Origin: Cylindrotheca closterium
Taxonomy: Eukaryota; Bacillariophyta; Bacillariophyceae; Bacillariales; Bacillariaceae
DNA: 55,874 bases
Reading direction: 5' to 3'
Assembly: GCA_933822405.4 (NCBI GenBank)
Contig: CAKOGP040000391.1
Span: 13,791 to 69,664 of the forward strand
Positions 1 through 10,500 of this stretch are shown piece by piece. The notes below the pieces were generated by a model. That model searched no databases. It was not told where the DNA came from and saw only the letters and a list, made by a program, of their open reading frames with translations. The first letter of the stretch is position 1. The number at the start of each line of letters is the position of its first letter. A program made the translations under genes and the position numbers.

Positions 1-1248
1 GTGTGTGAAGCCTGTACGGTCCGTCAATACCTACAGCGAGAACTTGTCAAAGTTGATGATGTTATTTTGTTAATGTTGGAACGAGTCCGGCTCCTAGACA
101 TCATCTCGTCTTGGGCAAAGGGAACTCACGTCACCTACAAATCTAAGCTGAAGGTCATTCATGATTTCGAAAAGGAGTTTGCTCTCACAGTTCTTCGCCC
201 ATCCAATCTCATGGAGCCTCCATCTGGACCAGATATCTCTCTGATGTGGTGCCAAGAGTGGTACAGTCTTCGTCACTCCACAAGGAAATACGACAAAGAT
301 GTTCAAACACCCATCAGTTTCAACTCTGTGCGCGCTCTGCGTTCAGCGGCATCCCAATGGTTTGCCCTTGAGTCGCTCAATACGCCGCAGAACGCCTACA
401 TGTCACAAGACAAGAAGGTTCTCTACCAAGATTGCCGGCCGACAGACAACCTTACATTTCATCTCTTTGCGAAGGGAATGGTGACACGAATGGGCGACTA
501 CTCTCGGCCATCAGTAGCCTTGTTGGACCGCCATATTCGTTACTTGATGAACTCGTTGGAAAACCACTTTGCAGAAGCAACGACAGAGACACAAAAGCGC
601 GACATCTCGCTTGCCGGCCTAGCAACTCTCACTCTCTGGCTCGGGTGGCTCCGCTCTGCTGAGTGTTTTGGTATCAATTGGGAAGATTGTTCCATTCTGG
701 AACATGAAGACTATGCACAAGCTGACCTCCCACGTAACTGTGGTATGGTCACTTTCCGACTCAACCCTGTCACTAAGTCGGAGCGCACTCGAACTGCTGA
801 TGTTATCATCGCATACACTACTCGATCAGGCTACTGTATCGGGAAGTGGTTCCACAGAGCGCAAACGTACCGGGCCCGACGTACAGGGCCCGTTTTCTGC
901 CATGCCAATGGCACAGTTTGGACCTCTCATTTCTTCCGGACTACCTATCTCTATCCAAGTCTCAAAAAGCAGCGTTTGGAGGGCGACCCGCTTCTATTGC
1001 CTTTCGATGGATCCATATCCAACACCATTGAAAGCCGATTCTGGTCTCTCCACACATTCCGTCGCGGTGGCCGCAGTCACGTCTCCCGCGGCGAATCCTA
1101 CGCTGGTAAACGCCTCACGATTGCCTCGGAAACCCAGGTCTACGAACATGGGCGTTGGCGCTATCGCCGAGCCAACGAAAAAGTCGGAACAAGTTACCGT
1201 GAATGGACGCCTCGTGAACGAGTCAAGATTACTTTGTACTGTCATTAA
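1..1248 (+). CDS. Tyrosine recombinase of a DIRS/Ngaro- or Crypton-type element, 5'-partial
   Basis: The frame is open at base 1, so the 415 residues seen are the C-terminal part of a longer protein. The four landmarks of a tyrosine recombinase are present in order. These are an Arg in a hydrophobic helix (GWLRSAE, R218), the HxxR box (HTFRRGG, H351 and R354), a His/Trp box (HGRW, H383 and W386), and a candidate Tyr nucleophile at Y399 (SYREW). Such enzymes cut and rejoin DNA through a 3'-phosphotyrosine and integrate the circular intermediates of DIRS-like retroelements and Cryptons. The 180-bp direct repeats just downstream favour a split-direct-repeat retroelement. No reverse transcriptase can be seen because the window starts inside the element. 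The family call is firm on motifs; the element class is inference. Confidence 0.75.
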   Translation: MCEACTVRQYLQRELVKVDDVILLMLERVRLLDIISSWAKGTHVTYKSKLKVIHDFEKEFALTVLRPSNLMEPPSGPDISLMWCQEWYSLRHSTRKYDKDVQTPISFNSVRALRSAASQWFALESLNTPQNAYMSQDKKVLYQDCRPTDNLTFHLFAKGMVTRMGDYSRPSVALLDRHIRYLMNSLENHFAEATTETQKRDISLAGLATLTLWLGWLRSAECFGINWEDCSILEHEDYAQADLPRNCGMVTFRLNPVTKSERTRTADVIIAYTTRSGYCIGKWFHRAQTYRARRTGPVFCHANGTVWTSHFFRTTYLYPSLKKQRLEGDPLLLPFDGSISNTIESRFWSLHTFRRGGRSHVSRGESYAGKRLTIASETQVYEHGRWRYRRANEKVGTSYREWTPRERVKITLYCH

Positions 1249-1308
1249 CGACAGCTGCCGGGGGGGAAGGAGAACAGTTTGGAGTCATTCACAAGAGAAT
1301 AGGCAGAG

Positions 1309-1488
1309 GGGGAAAGAAAAGGACGCAGGACTTTACATCTTGCGGAGACTTCAAGTTCGAAAACGCATTGAGTACCTACTCAAAGAGTTTAAGACTTGAG
1401 TCTCGCCCCGATCCGAACCCGGAAGCCTGCGTGGGCTAGGACAATATCTAGCCACCAATTATGAAACGACATGAACGACTCTTAACCT
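1309..1488 (+). repeat. 180-bp direct repeat, copy 1 (proposed B1)
   Basis: By eye this copy is identical to 1747-1926 over its full 180 bases, at an offset of 438. It starts in a G-run and ends at CTTAACCT. It begins 61 bases after the recombinase stop codon. Its minus strand holds a Pol III B-box-like string (GGTTCGGATC), but no full tRNA fold could be drawn. Confidence 0.9.
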
Positions 1489-1746
1489 GAACTCTACCCA
1501 ACCGACCGTATAGAAAGGTTTTGAAAGAAATGAAGAAGAAGAATTCCTTATTCCGGCGGCCCGAGGAATGCGAGGACCGCCGCACGTAAGAAGCTACGAG
1601 ACTGGATGTGCCAGCGAGAAATGACCGAATTGAGTGGCTTGAGCTCCACTAAAAGGCACACAAATCAGTCCAACTTGGAACTTGAGCAAAACACATCCAG
1701 ACTCCAGCAATAGGTAGAAAATTTTTAACTCCCACCCACCCGCCCA
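1489..1746 (+). other. 258-bp spacer between the direct repeats (proposed A2)
   Basis: This is unique within the window and has no plausible ORF. It ends in a T-rich stretch followed by CCCACCC runs. In split-direct-repeat retroelements the order after the last ORF is B1-A2-B2, with a copy of A2 (A1) at the far left end. That predicts a copy of these 258 bases upstream of the element, outside the window. Confidence 0.45.
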
Positions 1747-1926
1747 GGGGAAAGAAAAGGACGCAGGACTTTACATCTTGCGGAGACTTCAAGTTCGAAA
1801 ACGCATTGAGTACCTACTCAAAGAGTTTAAGACTTGAGTCTCGCCCCGATCCGAACCCGGAAGCCTGCGTGGGCTAGGACAATATCTAGCCACCAATTAT
1901 GAAACGACATGAACGACTCTTAACCT
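1747..1926 (+). repeat. 180-bp direct repeat, copy 2 (proposed B2, element right end)
   Basis: This is the second copy of 1309-1488. If the B1-A2-B2 reading is right, base 1926 is the right end of the mobile element and host DNA begins at 1927 (ATCGAAATTCG). Confidence 0.85.
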
Positions 1927-2604
1927 ATCGAAATTCGAAGGCAAAAAGTATTTTTTTAAAAATGTTAATACCAGTATTAGTCTTGCACCATATTATCTCT
2001 TCCGACATGCTCTGCTCTCATTTTCTAACTTGTTCGAAGGAAAAAATTGGGTTGAGATACAGAGTTTCGTCATTCGGGCTAAAATTGGTCATTTACATAT
2101 TGAGAAGTCTGGAAGTGTCTGTGTGTCTGTCAGTGTTCTTGTCGAAGCAAGAGTCGAAGCAAGGATAGTCGAAGCATGATGATGATGGATCGATGGAATG
2201 ACTGATTCGATCCAGACATACAGTATGTTTGAAAGAAATTATGCTCCCATAGTTCAGACAATTGACATCCTTTGACAAGAAACAGTTGCTCAGAGCTGGT
2301 AGGTTCATTTGTTTTGGTGTTAGCGTATACAATGGGATCGTTTGCTTTTCAAATGAACTCATGCTGACGGCTGTCCTCATAGATATGTCGCATAGCGCCA
2401 CTAGTTTCTAAACTGACGAATGAACAAAGCAATCAAACGATCCTTTCGAGGAAGGCGGACGAGTAAAGTGCCAGCCACGGTAGAATGCAACGCAGATAAT
2501 GGAATAAGATACTACTCAAGGCGGTTTTCGAACACGATTCACTCCAAAGATGTAAGTGTCCGGAGCGCATTCAGTAGTGTGCTTATGAATCATTCATCTA
2601 ATCC
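1927..2604. other. Intergenic, no gene recognised
   Basis: There are only short overlapping frames and no recognisable protein. The segment is AT-rich, with a GTCGAAGCAAGAGTCGAAGC direct repeat near 2142-2176. It must hold the promoter of the hydrolase gene that starts at 2605. Confidence 0.5.
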
Positions 2605-5139
2605 ATGAAAACACCGAAGCTTCCAATGGAATTGGATGCAGTCGGCCTGTGGTCACCTTGGACGCTTTTATGGTTTTGCCTATTTTCTGTAGCGCCATTG
2701 GCGCATATGTATATCCTGTTGATGCTTCTGCGTGATTTGTGTGTGTCGTTTCCGGAATCCATCTATGTGCCGTTGCAACTATATGTCCCGTTTTTGGCGC
2801 GCTTGGCAGACAGAATGAAAGGAGCTTCTTGGATTGTAGACTTTTGGTGTGTAATTGAGGCCCTCTTCTTCATTGCCTTCAAATTAAAGTACCGTTATCT
2901 CCAATCCAGAGATCCACTTGAAGCATCCCTGTCAGCTGCCCCAATGTATGATCCTGAAGACAGAAAAATCTTATGGGATCGGATCATCGAACTCGAAAAG
3001 GACGATTTGGGAGCATTTATCTCGGGGTGGTTCTTTGATGAGTCTATCGAAAATATTTCGCGATACGATGTCTGTGACTTCTTGTGCTGGTGCATGTTTG
3101 ATGGACGAAATCAGGAACACTTGACATCGTTAGAGTACCATGAACTTGAATCCCTTGTGGAAGATATTGAGTATCGAATTAGCATTCAACTCTATGGGGC
3201 ACAGACTGAGGTTGAAAATAAGGAGGTTGACGATGGTGAAAGTGCTAGCACTGATCGTTTTGAAAAGTCAAGGAAAGAACCTCGAATCCTATCTCCTCGA
3301 CGTTGGCGCATGCACAGCGAAGATGCGCTAACGACGAATTCCGAGACATCTAGCTACTCTACAACCTTATACTCACTTCCGAAAAAGAGTAAGTGTAGTT
3401 TCCATCTCGATTATGTGGAATTCTTAGCGCCGCTTCTCAACCTGTTTTCAAAGATTTTCGTTTCCAAGTTGACATTCACAGAGAGGAGCCAACCTTTTTC
3501 TCAAATCTTTACGAGTCTTACAAGCAACGATATGAACAGTACAGAAGTCTAGTCGAAAATTCTGATTTTCATCCGGTAAAAGATTTCCGGACATACCTCA
3601 ATGATAGAGCTCAACAAGCCGACGAGTCTGCAAGAGCTACGGCCCATAACATGTATGAAAGAATCATTCAATCTGGATCACAAGTCGATAAACAGATTGC
3701 CGCTTTGAGCCATGCGACATCGACTCAGCTTGCTGAAGCCTGGAATTCTGTAAAGGGGATGAAAGAAAGACTGGAAACAGCGAATTTCTTGTCTCAGAAA
3801 AGGGAGGCTTTGATGCAGCAACTCCGCGGTAACAGAGCAATGTTAGACAGAATGCGGGAAATGCCATATGCGGTCCCATCGAAGCAAATGGCTGCGCTCA
3901 TGCGAAAGATTACTGAAGTATATGATTCTCTAGACAGAGTAGAACACCTTGCAAGAGATGGGTTCGCATCAGCAACGGGGGCATTGGCGGCTGGGAAGCC
4001 AATTTTTACAAACAGAGAACCACAGCGCTATGCAAAATATTCGTTTGATCCTCTGCTGAGCGTGAAGACGTTCCCTCTTGGGTTTCACTTGCTCGTCCTG
4101 GGGTTGACAGAGATTCCAATGCGTGTGATGCTCGGGAATAGAGGATTCGAAAAGCGTTTCATCGGTCCATTGGGCTACTACTTCCATCCTGGTGACGTGA
4201 AATCCCAATCTTTGAAGGAGGGGGGTGATAAGGTTCCGATCGTATTTGTGCATGGCATAGGTATCGGTCTTCTCCCATACGTTAAGCTGGTCGATTGTTT
4301 TCTCAAGTCTGGAAGACCAATATTCCTTCCCGAAATTCCTTATGTTAGTGGATTTCGACCATGGCTTAGTTCTACATCTGTGTTGACTCCAACTGTTGTT
4401 GCTAGTACCGTAAGTTGCATCCCCCAACACAAGTCGCCTTGATTGAAGTCTTCTAACCCTTTTGAACTCTAAACAACACCAGTTGACTGCTATGCTCGCG
4501 ACACATGGCTATGCAAGTGGAGTTTTTGTCGGCCACTCTTATGGAACGTCATGGTTGAGTTATGCATGCAAATATGCTACAAATGCTGTTGCCGCTATTC
4601 TTTTCTTGGACCCGATATGCTTCTGCTTGCACACGCCTAGACTGACTAAGAATTTCGTTTATCATACTCCTGATCCTGGTACAATTACCTACATGGTTCG
4701 AACAGATATGATGGTTAATTGGACAATTCAGGTGAGGAGGGGACTGGCGGATCTTACAATTTCATCCGTGCAACACACCACTCATTCGTATTCACTGCAT
4801 TATTTCTTCTAGCGAGCTTTCCCATGGATATGGATTACCTTGTTTATTGAACAAATCCAGGTTCCTTGTACTGTCTTTCTCAGCGATAAGGATGCCCTCG
4901 TCCCTGCTGAACGAATGGAGAATTATTTCAAGTCGAAAGGAGTACCAATATGCGATGCTGGATCAGTAGACAGAGGGTTTTTCGACACTAGCGGTGACTT
5001 TAACGCCTGCATCTTTCGGGGGAGTGTCCACGGAGACTTTACGGACCACCCACACTTGCTACCGCCAATTGCTGAAGCTTGTGATAGCTTATGTTGCCGA
5101 GTTGAGGAGATGAGAAAAACTCCAATGACAAGATCATGA
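2605..5139 (+). CDS. Membrane-anchored alpha/beta hydrolase, four exons
   Basis: Proposed exons are 2605-3388, 3469-4409, 4483-4731 and 4813-5139. All phases match, giving 766 residues; the introns are 73-81 nt. The N-terminus has two to three hydrophobic helices (around residues 12-36 and 70-95), followed by an acidic and Ser-rich linker and a helical region. The catalytic fold follows. It has an oxyanion-type HGIGIG loop, the nucleophile elbow GHSYGTS, an Asp in SDKDALVP, and a late His in SVHGDFTDHP, which together give a plausible Ser-Asp-His triad. The substrate cannot be read from the sequence. Lipase, esterase or lipid-remodelling activity at a membrane is the natural guess. The start at 2605 is the first ATG of the open frame. 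Confidence 0.75.
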
Positions 5140-5250
5140 CTACTTTTTTATTAAGCTAGAAAAAAATTGCGATATTTACCCCTCCACAGGGCATTTTATC
5201 TGTAGACTGTATACTGCTAGCTAGAATCTTGATTGATCTAAACGAAGTGA

Positions 5251-5585
5251 TCAACCTTCTAATTTTGCGACTCGCTTCTCCAGGTCCTTTTGTTTCTCGA
5301 TCATAGCTTCGTTACCCTCCTTGATCTCTTGAAAAATGTAGAACTGAGTAACCAAGGCAGTGAGACCTGCGCCAACGAAGAAAGAAGAGAGACGTTCCAT
5401 CAGACCAGCTCCTCTCCGTGGCGTTACCACATCAGAAGAGAATGATCGATATGCCTAAATCAAGATGACCTCTTGGTTAGATATCAGAAATGGCAAGATT
5501 GGTTCCGCAAAAGAAAGTGACGTACCGCCCTGCCCTGGGATATCTGCGTCGTAAATTTGGAAGCATGTCTAGTCACTGCGAACAT
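5251..5585 (-). CDS. Small mitochondrial single-pass protein with C-terminal coiled coil, two exons
   Basis: Too short for simple ORF calling, this gene reads on the minus strand as exons 5585-5526 and 5454-5251. A 71-nt intron with GTACGT and TTTAG borders separates them, giving 87 residues. The first 25 residues (MFAVTRHASKF...) are basic, hydroxylated and free of acids, as in a mitochondrial presequence. A hydrophobic segment (SSFFVGAGLTALVTQFYIF) follows, then a Lys/Glu-rich amphipathic helix ending VAKLEG. This layout is typical of small inner-membrane assembly factors or accessory subunits of respiratory complexes. The family is not recognised. Its promoter was invaded by the Harbinger-like element that begins 86 bases upstream. 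Confidence 0.65.
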
Positions 5586-5670
5586 CTTTATCAGTCTAAC
5601 ACTTTGTGATGCAGAAGATAAAATATTAGAAAATTTCATGGACGACGGACAGAAATGACAAAGAAACTGA

Positions 5671-6973
5671 GGCCCATTCCAAATGGACGAATTTCGCGTA
5701 TTTTCCTTGTATTTGCAATCGACATACAACGTCTGTTTTCAACGGATTTTATACGTCGAATTTTTTCAAATCCAATTGGAACGACGCTTTATTTTTCATT
5801 GTATTAGACAAATCCATTAAGTAAAATTCTCCGATTTCAATCCTTTTCGCGCCATTTGAAGTCTTACACAAGCTTTTGGTATATACCGGTAGTCGTCGCA
5901 AAGCCAAGGATGAAGCGGACCAGAATGGTTTATTAGGTGATGATTAGTATTTGGAATTTGTTAAAGTAGGTCAAGTAATAGTCTAGGTTAGATTTTAGCT
6001 AAACAACGCTTCTACTCTGTCATATAAACGGGACCATGCTCGTTGGTATGCTTGCGAGTTACCATTGGCCGACTCATACCAGCAGACGCTAGCTTGTAAG
6101 CCAAGGTAAAACGAATATCTTCGCCAAGTGCTTTTCCATTCGCCGGTCGGAGGGTTTCGGCTAATTGTTGTCACTGACTGTGGGCAGAGGTATTTCTCCT
6201 GTCGCTTGTGTGATGTGTTGTTGCAGTTGGTCCATTTCAAAGTCAAAATTCTGAACTTCGGATAATCCAGTATGAAGTCGTGAAGAGGCATACACACTCT
6301 GATAATCTCCATGCACTTTTCAAGGCGAAAGTGAAGGGTCCTCCATAAAATCCCCCATCTCATCACCAACTCTCCAAAGGCACATTCGACGTAGATCCGA
6401 CATGACGAGAGATAAAGTTGGAAGCATCCTTCATATCAAGAGCATCATCTTTCATCTCTTCTTTGTCATAAGCTGTCATTAAAAAATGTCACAAATCCGT
6501 AGGCCGAGTTGCCAGCCACAAATAGGTCTCTTTTCCTCAGCTACTCCGCTTTGGAACGCTTGGGTGGGATCTATTCATGAGAAGTTGTTCCGAATTATAA
6601 GTCTGAAGAAGATTTCCCCTGTTTTCCCTGCTCAGGGATTGCGCACTTTCTAAGATGCAGACAGAAATAAGCAAAAACAGGAGCAGTCTTCCATCGAGAC
6701 CGGTTCCACTATCATTGTTCATTGCTGCGTTTCAATGATGAACGGTCATGAATGAATATTGTCAAATCATGACATGAATCTTGGACGAGAACCGTAGGAA
6801 TTCGGATTGTGGGCGTTTCTGAGTTTTGATTGGCTATACATCGAAAATACAGGACTCGCAATTTGCCCGCAATTAATTCGATGTATGTTTTTGAATCGAC
6901 GTATAAAACGGTTGAAGAGCAGACAAAATGCATCGAATCTCATACATCGAATTTTGGTCATTTGGAATGGGCC
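5671..6973 (-). mobile_element. Harbinger-like DNA transposon, degenerate, with TIRs and TGA target duplication
   Basis: The ends are inverted copies. GGCCCATTCCAAATG starts at 5671 and its complement ends at 6973, and a TGA flanks each side (5668-5670 and 6974-6976), as a 3-bp target duplication. Weaker inverted similarity continues inwards for about 90 bases, including a shared TTTTATACGTCGA block. The interior encodes a broken transposase on the minus strand. A 3-bp duplication fits PIF/Harbinger elements, although TWA is the more usual triplet. Confidence 0.8.
5995..6540 (-). pseudogene. PIF/Harbinger (HARBI1-type) DDE transposase remnant
   Basis: Minus-strand frames give fragments typical of the C-terminal half of these transposases. 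The order is GNSAYGF, then SSCRIYVECAFGELVMRWGI, then LHFRLEKCMEIIRVC and LHDFI. The Glu of VECAFGE (codon 6387-6385) is the last residue of the DDE triad. The Asp expected in GDSAY is Asn here (codon 6510-6508), and stop codons interrupt the stretch between the two motifs. The product cannot be active. The N-terminal half was not found. Confidence 0.75.
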
Positions 6974-7552
6974 TGAATTTGGTATGTTAAAATAAAATAA
7001 TACGATGCACAACATGCAATGACTGCTCTCGAGGAAACGATCATAGGACTAGCATTTCTTTCCACTATCTGATTTTTTAATTTTTGCTGTATGGGACAAT
7101 TGTGAATTGTGTTGCTGCTCAATTTTTTCAACCACTTTTGAAACTGGCTGAGGACCACTTTCTTTTTGTGAAGAAGAAGAGGAGAAGAACTTAATTATAC
7201 ATATTAATATTAAAATGTGATCTAGGACTAGTAGAAATAGCTTGTTGTGTGAAACAAAAAAGGGTTTAAGTGCATGTCGCTACCGGTAGAGCTACTGTAC
7301 TGTACCGAACAAACAAGTTGAACAAATCTGTCTGGCCGCTGTCTCCGCGTCCAAAATCTGCGGGCGTACCTGTAGACAAATTGGTTTTGTGTTCGATGGC
7401 AATGCCAGAAACTACAGTATTTGACTGACATCGATCGCTTCATCACATCATCACCGATTTTGCTTCTGGTTTCAACGGAAGCAATATTTTCTCTGTAGCT
7501 GGGGGATAAAGAGGGCTAGCTATAGAAATTTATTGGATTCAAAGGCCCCACA
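6974..7552 (+). promoter_or_regulatory. Upstream region of the Rav1-like gene
   Basis: This is 579 bases without a convincing ORF, AT-rich near 7175-7215. It contains the palindrome TACCGGTA at 7281-7288, followed by CTGTACTGTACC. The same palindrome recurs upstream of other genes in the window. Confidence 0.4.
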
Positions 7553-10500
7553 ATGACAGAAACTGACACATCCGACGAGGTGATTTCTGCACAAACCATG
7601 GATCGATTAACTGATCTTCCGCATATTGCAAACAGTGGATATCACGTGCCTCCTGAAGTTTTAGGAGTTCCTGATCAAGAGGAACCAGAATCCGCAGACT
7701 CTGAATCACGCCCGCAGAGTTATTTTGCAGACGTCAATGCAAGTGCAAGAAGACGGACCAACAGGGCTATCCGAGGAACAAAATCAAAGGCAGCCATAGC
7801 AGCAGCCATTCGGGCAGCGTCCCAAAAGATGGCAGCTTTAGACTATTCTATATTTGCCTTGATGACTTACAAGAGTATGGAAGTCATATTTGCATCAACA
7901 TCGAGCGGAAGCATTGTCGGCGTGTGTTCACGAACACACCTTGTTTTTCAGACTCTTAGTCCAGCCTCGGGGTCGCAAGTGGTTTCAATCTCGGGCAATT
8001 CTGAGTCAGGGATGCTGGTAGTGGCACACGAAAATGGTCTGATTCAAACATATCGACCATTACCAAATGAGTCGCACGGTTTTGGAAGTGGAGCTCGCAA
8101 TGAAATTCCATGTTCAACATTTGGAAGATACAGGTGGGTGGACGAGTGCACGATCGATGGAGGCAAAGTTTTCTACCACCAAGGAGAAGAGGTTCGTTTT
8201 GCTGATAGGAGAGGAGCTCAACCTGGGCAACTTTTGGATATTTCGACTTCGAATATCAATCGTCTCTTGATTGCACACCGAAAACAATTGGCCTTATTCG
8301 AGGTAATGCCCATCTTGGAGTCAGCAAAAGATTCGGAATCGGCTGAATCCTCTGGGTGTGCAACGCTGCTGTGGACTGCAGTTCTGCCATCAAATGTGGT
8401 GACAGCGAAGATATCTGGAGACGCTGACGCTATTGTTGCAGTGCTTGATGTTCCCAATGAACATGGAAAAGTAGGTGCACTGACATTTATTCGAGACAAA
8501 GATGACGGTAGCCAACAAAAACCTATAGACCAAGCTAAGCTGAGACGCAGCTCTTCCCTTGGATTAATCTACAAACAAGGGCCGTTTCTTGAGCATTCTG
8601 CACCAGTGTCACGAATATCCTTCAGAGGTTTGGGAAGGGAAACTTCCACTGAGCTTGACTCCAGCAGACAGCAAGGGAACGACTTACTGCTGACATATTG
8701 CAAAGAAGATTCTTCAAATCGAATATTCAACCAGAACAGTTGGCAGCAGCTCATGTTTTGGTCTGCGCCTCCTAACAGTCGCGCTGACTGGATTCGTGGT
8801 ACTTCAGCCTTTAGCTTGGGAGATCTGGAATCTCAAAAGAAAATCAAGAATAAACGGTTGCACTCTCGGAGATCGAGCGAGTCATCTGTTGCGGATTCAT
8901 CTGTTACGGGAGCTGCAGCGGGGCTGAAAAATTCTGGGTCGTTGGGCCTGGGAGCTCCAACAACGTCGGCGGGGGCATGGATCGCCGAATTGACATTCCG
9001 TAGCGCATTTCCAGCACTACGACTCTCACGTCTAAGTTACATGAAGCGAGGGAACGACGATTCACAGCCAGCTCATTTTGAAAGTGTTGCTGCAGTCCTA
9101 CCTGCAGGGTCAATCGTTGCAGACAGTATTCTTCAGTCGGATGACATGGGACTTTTGATACAAGGTGTTTGGCCTGCGTGGAACCCGTGTTTGTCTGAGT
9201 CGACAGGTCATGTGTCTGATGATACATTGACTGGTTCAGCAATGGAGTTTTTGGGTTTATCGTCTATACCTCCCCCTACAAATGCATTTGGAGATTCTCG
9301 TCTTGGGGGCTCCCTGACTCCTCCAACAGAATTGAGGTTGGTGGCTACGCACCCGGAAACAGGCAATATAGTAGTAATGGAATTCCCTTTGTGGGGGGAC
9401 GAAGAGTTCGGTGCAATGGAGTTGGGCAGCCCCATTAGAAACGTCTTGGCGTTGTCATATGCAACAACGCCTCATTCCATCGAGGCAGGAAGGCAGCATT
9501 TATCTTGGGTTTCGATCGAATACGAATCGAGCCGTCTGAGTGCTCGGGTGGAAACAGATTCAAATCGAATATCTTTCCTTTGGCGGAAACACGGATCCTT
9601 GTCGCTGTACTCTCCAGACTGGAGAGAAGATGAGGATATAGCACCAGCCATGGGAAGAGCATCGCCCACGCCTACGGCGGAGCTTCTCCATGACACAAGT
9701 GTGATGCCTGCTCCATTGCTGCTTCCGTCTTTGTATCTACCAATAAACGTTACAAGAAAAGATCCAAACAAGATAGTGGCCTTGATGTGGCTACCTGATT
9801 CGAATGTTGGAGGTCCACCCCTACTTCTCGCATTGACAACTTCTGCCACTCTTTTAGTATTCGAAATCGCTCCGCCATGGTGTGTCACCGAACCAACGAT
9901 GCCCAACTATGACCCTTTCAACTCAACGCTACACGGTGATAGCACCAATTATCGTGAAACAAATCAGTTTGCGTCGAACGAGGATGAAGAGAGAGACCTA
10001 GAACATCGAAGTGAGGAATATGCTGTGAATGTCACACCACACCCAGACTTTGGCCTTGGCTTGCGACTGGAGTCTCCCATGGATGGGACACCAGCTGTTG
10101 CGGGGTCCTTTAAAAAGCATCCCCTCAACGGCGGTATGCTACCCGCTGAGAAAACAAATATGATAGTTCTTGGTGACGAGCTGGTTAGTGTCAATGGAGT
10201 TTCATTAGAGAACATGACATTCGATGATATTATTTCAACAGTGCGTCACGTTGGTGCCAAAAGCGGCCCTGGGGAGGCACTTGCTCTCAGATTCAGACCG
10301 GCGCCATTAGGGAGGAGCAAAGGAAATAGCGTTGCTCTCCAAGAGTCCTTCAACGCGCAGGCTATGGATTTTGGCATGCAGCGACCAACTAAGGAAAAAC
10401 AATCACAGAGTCGACATCCAAATGATCACGAGAATGAAGCCAGTGAGAGTTTGGGAAACCTTCTTCTCGACGATTCCTTGGAAGATCAGCAAGAATTCGG

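Noticed and set aside
668..1399. Second plus-strand frame overlapping the recombinase
   Set aside because: It has Ser/Arg-rich, biased composition typical of a shadow frame and runs into the direct repeat.
3389..3427. A 39-nt intron in the hydrolase gene ending at TTCTTAG
   Set aside because: Its length is a multiple of three and leaves the downstream hydrolase out of frame. The 80-nt intron ending at 3468 gives a continuous product.
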